DNA from: Trichobilharzia regenti
Lineage: Eukaryota > Platyhelminthes > Trematoda > Strigeidida > Schistosomatidae
DNA: 64,000 nucleotides
Reading direction: 5' to 3'
NCBI GenBank assembly: GCA_944472135.2
Contig: OX235265.1
Span: 42,629,459-42,693,458, forward strand
The position numbers and the translations under genes were made by a program. The notes under the pieces are model-generated. The model had not been told where the DNA came from, did not search any database, and saw only the letters and a program-made list of their open reading frames with translations. Shown piece by piece: positions 57,557-64,000 of this stretch; position 1 is the stretch's first letter, and each line of letters opens with the position of its first letter.

Positions 57557-57897
57557 TGTGGTGAGTGCTCTCTGCTAGCCGAAATTTGTAGACAGCATTT
57601 TACGTCAATATTTACGTTCCAACTATTGGTCATGAGAAAAACAAGAGCAAAGACCAACTAAACAACCAATCACAGTAGACTTTGCGTAGGCTGAAACAAT
57701 TTGCTGATAGACAATCTGAACTTCAAGAAACGGCCACAAAGAGATGACAGATTAACTTCCAGCGACAAAACAACCAATAAGAAGACTCTGTTTGTCCACT
57801 AACACTAACCCATGATAATGTACATAAAAATATATAAATATCTCTTGATTTCCTCAATAAACGATCTGTTGCCTGGCCCTTGTCTTCTGTCGTTGCA
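57557..57897 (+). mobile_element. Solo LTR with target duplication
   Basis: 341 bp from TGTGGTGAGTGCTC to TCGTTGCA, flanked by TAAG on both sides (57553..57556 and 57898..57901). TATATAAATATC and CAATAAACGATC are promoter- and polyadenylation-like. Related to the LTRs at 16.3 and 34.5 kb. The intact duplication shows LTR-LTR recombination after a normal insertion. Confidence 0.92.
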
Positions 57898-58065
57898 TAA
57901 GTATAACTTAACCAGTGAAGATGATACAATTGTCTCTGACTATTCTATATTTGTGCCAATTTCTTATATATTCTGTTAGTTTCGCCCTTGAAGAGCTACC
58001 ATTTATACATCTATTCATTAGTAAGATACTCAGACTTTATGAAATCCTTATTTGCACTCCCCCTG

Positions 58066-58290
58066 TCTGTCTAGCGGAACATAGGGCATCAGCTTGAGCA
58101 CTGAAGTTTAAGTAGAAGTGGTGTTCTTTTTTCAGGGTGTAGCTACTTACCTGACTTTCAACCTTTCCTCATTACCAGGCTCACTAACAGCTAAGCGAAG
58201 TTTATGAGTATGTTGCTCAGTAATTAAACTGAGATCACGTGCACAGTGGCAAGTTTTCTTCCATTGAACCACCAATGCTCCAGCATTACT
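58066..58290 (-). mobile_element. tRNA-derived SINE, family A, diverged
   Basis: The tail on the minus strand is CCTATGTTCCGCTAGACAG; the body has GAAAGGTTGAAAGTCAGGTA; the head is eroded (GGTGGTTCAATGGAAGAAAA). Confidence 0.7.
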
Positions 58291-59050
58291 CATTAGGTCA
58301 TAAAGGCACATTAAACACATTGGCTTATTATTATTAAGATATTTCAGTAAATACTTTATTCAGATAATTTCGCTAGTGTTCATCAACAATTCTTCACAAG
58401 ACCAAAACATGTTTTCACAGCCTTAGTCAGTTTACAATGAACTTTGACTTTAACCTAATTATTGTTACTGAAAAGTAATGTTAATGTCCCAGGAACTAAT
58501 TTCCCTCATTTCAGAAACAATAAACGAAAGATAACATACATTTTAAAAGTTTGTGTAGAGTCAAAAAGATGGCAGACCTGAAGAAGTCTGAAAAGACACA
58601 GTGTCTAATGAATAATACTCATTGAGAAACTAACCGCCCTTTGTACACCCTTGCCTATTATTAAATTAAAGTTAAAACAGCTTAGTGATTAAGGTTATCA
58701 GAGTGACTTTTGAGATCAACTACATATAGATGAATTAAACGAAACTTCTCAACCGAACAATGGAATAAAGGCTGTAGAAATTCAGATATTCATTGCTAAG
58801 GGAGTAGGGAATATGGGAGTAAGTTCAGATGCCATTAAAATATTTATCACTAACATGAAACGTCGGAAGAAGTGCAAACGATGAAGAGTATAAAAATGAT
58901 GACCTTATAAAAATATTATTAAAACAATGCAGAAGAAATGACATTTCGTTAAGGTAAGGGGAGACTGAAAAATGCTTCTTTTTGAGCCCGTAAAACTAAC
59001 TGTTTAGTGAATCAGCCAGTTGTTCACTTATAAATTATTTATTATGGATG
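58291..59050. other. Unrecognised DNA
   Basis: No supported feature. Confidence 0.45.
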
Positions 59051-59054
59051 ATTT

Positions 59055-59960
59055 TTAAAACAAAAGTTTCATATTCCGTGTTTGCTCAATGACCACTGAA
59101 AATTCTTGCCTTTTCTGCTGGCGGATTCTGTATGAATATAACCATACACACATCTGAAAACACCTTTTACTAGGCATCCAGTGTAAGCGGTTTTGCACTC
59201 GCACGTAAAGGGGTAAGTGTAGTTGGCGACAGTTCGCGGGGGTTGAGTTCTCTGAGTTAGGTGATCTAATTGCAAAGCTTTCACTGTATCTAGGCAACGT
59301 CTTCACCGAAAACTTCATTTTGAAGCTCACTTGTGCTTCTGACAACCTTTGGAATGACTGATGGTTACTGTGCACTAATACTGATAGTTTTCATCTGCCT
59401 AGAATTTGACTTTTTCACCATATGGTTTATTCTTTATTAGTTGATAAATTCGATGTATAACATCTCCCGGTGTGGCAAATTAAAGGTATAGCAAAAACCT
59501 TGAACAGTTCGATATTAGACCATCTGGTCCAAACCAACCACAAAGCCAGTATTGAAGAACCCTTCTCTATCATCTACCGGGTTCCAAATAAACTGCCAAA
59601 AATATCCAGGTACTGCATGCTCCAAATAGCAGAGGCTATCGCGATTCGCGTGAAACGACAAGTACTTTGTGTGCAAAAGAAGTAAGTGCAGCCAGCCGCC
59701 ACTACTGCCCTGGTTAGCCTTCAGTAGAGACTACAAATTCATGAATTTGTAGTATTATCTTTACTAATTCTTCTGACATTCAGTTCATTGTTATGTTGAT
59801 GCTATTGAACTGTAATCTATTGATATTATTATTGGCTCTGTTATTTAAACATTAATGTTGTTAATAACACTAATTCATTCACTATTATGTGTATATATAA
59901 ATGTAGAACCTGACGAAGAATTCTTGGAATGATTGTCGAACCGTCTATAACAGTCCGTGA
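59055..59960. mobile_element. PLE with inverted 5' part (twin-priming-like)
   Basis: Minus strand 59055..59375 encodes linker and first half of the GIY-YIG domain (RTVANYTYPFTCECKTAYTG). Plus strand 59470..59685 encodes the second half (SSILDHLVQTNHKASIEEPF, LQIAEAIAIRVKRQVLCVQ), followed by a 3' UTR to about 59960. Together they make one domain, with the 5' portion flipped. Confidence 0.85.
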
Positions 59961-62850
59961 GATTTATTTTGTAGGTAGTGTAGACCATGTCTTCTTTTGC
60001 TGTCGGGTCTTTTAGTCTGTATATTATTGTGTGAAGTCATTGTGTCGTTTCCTTATTGCTGTAAATCGTCGATAAGAAAATATCTTTGTGGCTATATAGG
60101 TGCTTTCCGGTGCAGCATTTCTTCCATATTATCATAATTGAAGGTAGTTTTAAAAGAAGGCTTCTTCTTATTCACTGTTTACAGAATATAAATTTTACAT
60201 ATGTACAATAAATCAATGACAAATAACAATGACCAGCAGGTACCTAATTAGTAGTCAGTTCTCGCCAGCTTGTTCCCAGTATATGTTTATAAAATGTATT
60301 ACTTAACTCTCTAAATGCTGTTCTGTGTTGCTCACACCATTTTCATAAGTGACAAGAGCATCGCTTTTTGAGGTTTTGTGTCAAATACATCAAACTATGA
60401 AACAACTTACTAATCGAGAAGGGAGGATAGAAAGATGTCACAGAAATTGTTAATACTGAGCTGACATCTTAAAAACAATGAACCAAATTTCTCTGAATAG
60501 TAAGTTTTTAGCTTTATAACCAGTATCCATCAACCATTAATTCAAAACACCAGAAGAATCCTGTTCAGATAGACTGAACACTTCAACACAGCTGGGAACA
60601 ACAGTAATAGATCATTTAAGACAGGCTAATTCCTGGATTCTGCAGTCACGCTGAACTAACCCTGTTTTTTTTAATTTCTCGTGTACTTCAAGTAATAATC
60701 AAAGTTTAATTAATGAATGGCCACGAGTTAGTAGCCACTTACATATTTAACGGTAAATGCGCTTTTCATTGCCCATCTTTTCCACCTTCTTACTTTCCTT
60801 CGCCACTAATACTATTCCTTAGACAGTTTATTCACCTTTTCTCTCTCTCTCTCACGCAACTTTATTCGCAAGAATGTTTTTCCAAGTCTTTTGAAATCAC
60901 ACTGCTGGCTTCTCAAAGGAGCTTTAAATGTTCTAAACTTACGAAAATCGGAGAGCACATTCAACAGTCATAACTCTGGTATCTTAGAACTTGCACATAT
61001 CGTGTATCTGTGAGACAAGTATTCTAAAAGCACGTACAGTCATTTACTCAACTGCAGTTAGACAACACGGTGGGTCTTTAAAATTCACTGTATGAAAGTC
61101 AGAAGGTTTTTTATCCGTTTGTCAGAGACTTGGTGGTGTAGGAGGCTTCAAAGAGAAAATCCCACTGTTTAAGTGAATTCAGCTTACCGGTTGAATGAAT
61201 CTGTAAGAATAAGGAAAGATCTGATCACTCACCCAATGACTGCAGTTCTGACAAAGCAAAGAAAGAAATTCGTCAAAATCTGCTTACCGTTCTGCTAAAA
61301 GTAAAATGATCAGATACGTTATCCTGATGAATATGCTCTAACTCAAATCTTGCAGACTTGTAGGAGCTTACAGGCAGTTGTCATCAAAGGTAAAGATGAC
61401 CAGTACTGCCTGTTGCGAACATTACTGTCATTGTTCCAATTTATTTCATTATATATTTAGTGACTGGTGTTACTTGTCAACTTCACTGTTTCATGGAATG
61501 ATGTGTAAATAGTTAATAGTCTTTTTGATCTAGAGTATGCAGATGGTATAGTTGTAGGTGAAAACAATGGCATAAATTCAATATTCTGCACATCCTGTGC
61601 AAAACATCCAAGTGAATTTGGCTCGCTATTCCCCTGCGTCACATATAGGATATTGATGATACAAGACTGATCTTCACTGACACCTAATTTAAGCGTAGGA
61701 AGGGTAGTGGTTGAAAGTAACGACTAAGTGACTTGTTTAAAAGTTGTGCTCCGGGTCAACTGATCATTGACGAAATCACAGTGCATATAGAGAATGATAG
61801 TTTGACTTTTACAACTTGCGTCATCTTTGGCACTGATGTGATATCCTGGTAATTATTAAAACGCATGTGTGCTGCGCAGTAATTTTACTTTATTTAAATC
61901 TGTGATTGCGTGATACGGCTGTTGAAGGTAGGTAATATAAAAAGAACAGAGGTTTGCAAGCAAAAGTTCAACCGCATGACTTGATGAGTACACACTCCGT
62001 AAAGTCATTGGCTGCTGGCCTGAGCCCCGAAGAAGAGTGTAGACTGCATAGTTAAGGTCCTCAAGTTACTTGGAAATCAGTGGTTGAAGACAATGCTCCG
62101 AAATGGTCTGCAAAAGGCAAAAATATATGCTGTTTTGTCCTCTTTCATATTATGAAAATGTTCACCAAATTTCACTAACTCATGTTCTTTCTCTTGCAGG
62201 ATAGTCTGACTGAACTGCTTTTGCACTTTGTATTTCTTCCCAATTATAAATTAAGCGCTCTCGCGAAGTTCTATGTTGTTAAGTCAGTCAGTCATAATTT
62301 GATTTATTAACTGCACTCTTCAACCTGAACCAATAATCAATATTGCTGTCCCTTATTTAAATTTCTGATACTGACCTTTACTTTTTATTAGTCTAGAATT
62401 CTAAAAATAATAAAATATTGGGACTTTGAGGATTATTATTGAATTTTCTTATTTAAAATGGTATTCCCCTTCCCGCTCGGATGAGCATTCTGCTTTCTAA
62501 TCGTATATATACTTAGCGTGGGAAAATTGCTTTCAATTAAATAACATCAATCTCAACGTCATAAGACAAAAGATAAAGTTGTAAAATGCATTAAACTTTT
62601 TCATTTGAACCAACAATATTATTATTTAAACTGTTTACTAAGTGGTGTGAACACGGGCAGTAATTTTGCTCGAAATATTGCCAATAACAAAACTTATCAT
62701 TGTGTGTAAACTATTGAAATATAATTATACTTTATTTGTTTACTAAGACACATAATAACTGTCTTTTAATAGGAAATATTTCTGTACACATAAGAATAAC
62801 ATTTTGACGTACATAAAATTTTAGGTATAAAAGTTATCTTTTGTGTTACA
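59961..62850. other. Unrecognised DNA, about 2.9 kb
   Basis: No supported gene, RNA or repeat. Scattered short frames (60713..60973, 61457..61642) show no motifs. A CT run lies near 60838..60853. Intron or intergenic DNA is possible. Confidence 0.4.
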
Positions 62851-63263
62851 GACAGCCTGGTCATTACCTGAACATTCAGATATTCAGTCTATGAGAACTT
62901 GATTACTTCCAAAATAAATTTCGTCTGAAGCCAATACCGGCTATTAAACTGGCAGACAGCAAGAAAAGCAGTAGACAGATGGTTTATTTTAGTTCGGAAT
63001 GGTTTGAAAGTGTACAGCCTCAATTCTACCAAGGTTCAGTCCCAGATTGTGAACTGAGCATTAATGAACTAAACTTCTGTAATTTAATACTTTTTCTTAC
63101 AACCTATTTGATGAACTACATTGGTCATGATTTTTCACTACAACTTGGGGAAATCTATCTTGTAGCTGAACTACAACAGTGTACAGTAGGACATTGCCCG
63201 GGTGTCCAGTTTTCTGAGGATCTAATTTATTCTAAAATTGCATTTCTTCATGAACCAAAATGA
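62851..63263 (+). CDS. Possible exon of an unknown gene
   Basis: A splice-acceptor-like run, TTATCTTTTGTGTTACAG, ends at about 62850. Downstream, one frame stays open from about 62894 to 63263 (roughly 123 residues, with an ATG at 62979); the last 94 residues contain SSEWFESVQPQFYQGSVPDC and a hydrophobic NLILFLTTYLMNYIG segment. A different frame directly after the acceptor gives a short product ending QSMRT. No repeat or known family is recognised. It may be a last exon, or chance in AT-rich DNA. Confidence 0.2.
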
Positions 63264-63850
63264 ATTACAGGATTATTAAGAAATACGGAACACCATATGG
63301 CTATTTAGTGCCAGCATTCACCCACGAGAACTAAACCCAAAACCGCCAAACACATACACTGAACATTCTTCTATGAAACCACGTATTTTGTATCCAATTG
63401 GACCATTTCCACGATCAGAAATATGCATCACAAAAGGTTTTACATAAAAATACCGAAGACGTTATAACAGCGTTGGGTTAAAATTATTGAACAGTATGGC
63501 TTTTAATGCCTTTTTATATTTTCAGGTTTATAAATAAGAGTTTCATACAAAATCGATTGGTTTTTGATTGTATAACATGTTATAGAAAAGAAAGAAAAAA
63601 AATACTAAAACCCAAGTCCGGTTTTCATATAATCTGCTAAAAATGTATAAAGGATTTCTGTGTACATAAAGGTTTTTTAGGTAAATTAGTAATAATAATA
63701 ATAAGGAACATCTTTACAGAGATAGATTTTGTTATACTGAGTTTGATCTAATTGAGAGAAAAGCAGTTCATGATCAGTTCACAAAATATCCTTAATATGA
63801 TTGTCATCATTTGTATATATGTTAGAGAAAATTATGGTTATTTTGCTTAT
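63264..63850. other. Unrecognised DNA
   Basis: No supported feature; an AAT run lies near 63690..63705. Confidence 0.4.
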
Positions 63851-63854
63851 TGAT

Positions 63855-64000
63855 AATTTTGAACGACTTTTCAACGTCCACCTCATGACCCGTGTCGAGA
63901 AGAAGCCTGGTGATGGCACTGTTTAAAGCATTTGTTCCCTTTAGACTTGCATTGTTCAAATTCATTAAGGGGAATAAATGTATGAAAATTATGGTTGACA
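63855..64000 (-). mobile_element. PLE endonuclease fragment at window edge
   Basis: Minus strand of 63858..63948 matches the endonuclease at 24.9 and 52.4 kb (KGTNALNSAI, LDTGHEVDVEKSF on translation). It then joins TTCATTAAGGGGAATAAATG, the outer part of the hammerhead-bearing repeat. The coding piece is very short and the element may continue beyond the window. Confidence 0.75.

Noticed and set aside
59909..59945. CTGACGA followed by CGAACCGTC, hammerhead-like, in a PLE 3' UTR
   Set aside because: GAAA is GAAC, flanking bases do not pair as stem I, and the middle does not form a clean helix. Kept out of the ribozyme list.
1..64000. CRISPR arrays, operons, phage or bacterial defence genes
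   Set aside because: No regularly spaced repeats or bacterial gene structure; element content and gene-poor AT-rich DNA are typical of a flatworm genome.

Overview
The window is AT-rich eukaryotic DNA made almost entirely of decayed transposable elements. The set of families points to a blood fluke (Schistosoma or a close relative): SR2-like RTE retrotransposon tails, many Penelope-like elements (PLEs) with GIY-YIG endonucleases, Merlin (ISXO2-like) DNA transposons, gypsy-type LTRs and several tRNA-derived SINE families. No bacterial, viral or CRISPR feature is seen. The genus is inferred from element families; nothing in the window proves it.

Only one intact cellular gene is convincing: a single-exon histone H2A on the minus strand (44202..44579), with a perfect histone 3' stem-loop downstream (44143..44158) and a SINE inserted 6 nt beyond that stem-loop. 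A second, weak gene candidate is a possible last exon at 62851..63263. All other long reading frames belong to mobile elements or are chance.

Layout. 1-8.3 kb: non-coding DNA with a PLE terminal remnant, an inverted SINE and two PLE 3' ends. 8.3-12.6 kb: an LTR fragment, an RTE interrupted by an opposite-strand RTE, a SINE and another RTE tail. 13.3-15.5 kb: a PLE 3' end and a well-kept PLE reverse transcriptase. 16.3-17.4 kb: a young miniature LTR element with identical LTRs. 19.3-20.2 kb: a Merlin element with terminal inverted repeats. 21-34 kb: mainly PLEs, including a near-perfect 0.9 kb palindrome. 34.5-39 kb: an LTR and three RTE fragments. 40-44 kb: PLEs and SINEs with inverted repeats. 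44.2 kb: H2A. 44.7-51.3 kb: RTE and PLE fragments. 52-54.1 kb: a second copy of the 24.5-26.6 kb block. 55-58 kb: LTRs and a second Merlin. 59-60 kb: a PLE with an inverted 5' part. 60-64 kb: mostly unrecognised, ending in a PLE fragment.

The most interesting signal is RNA-level. PLE terminal repeats here carry hammerhead-ribozyme cores (best copies 25463..25514 and 53021..53072), and another PLE family carries a hammerhead-like hairpin in which two base pairs change together between copies. Most reasonably preserved PLE copies are bounded by inverted copies of their own 3' ends, and in one of them the inverted repeat stops at the predicted cleavage position. PLE hammerheads and odd PLE termini are known in general; the collapsed helix II and the match between repeat end and cleavage point are worth checking.
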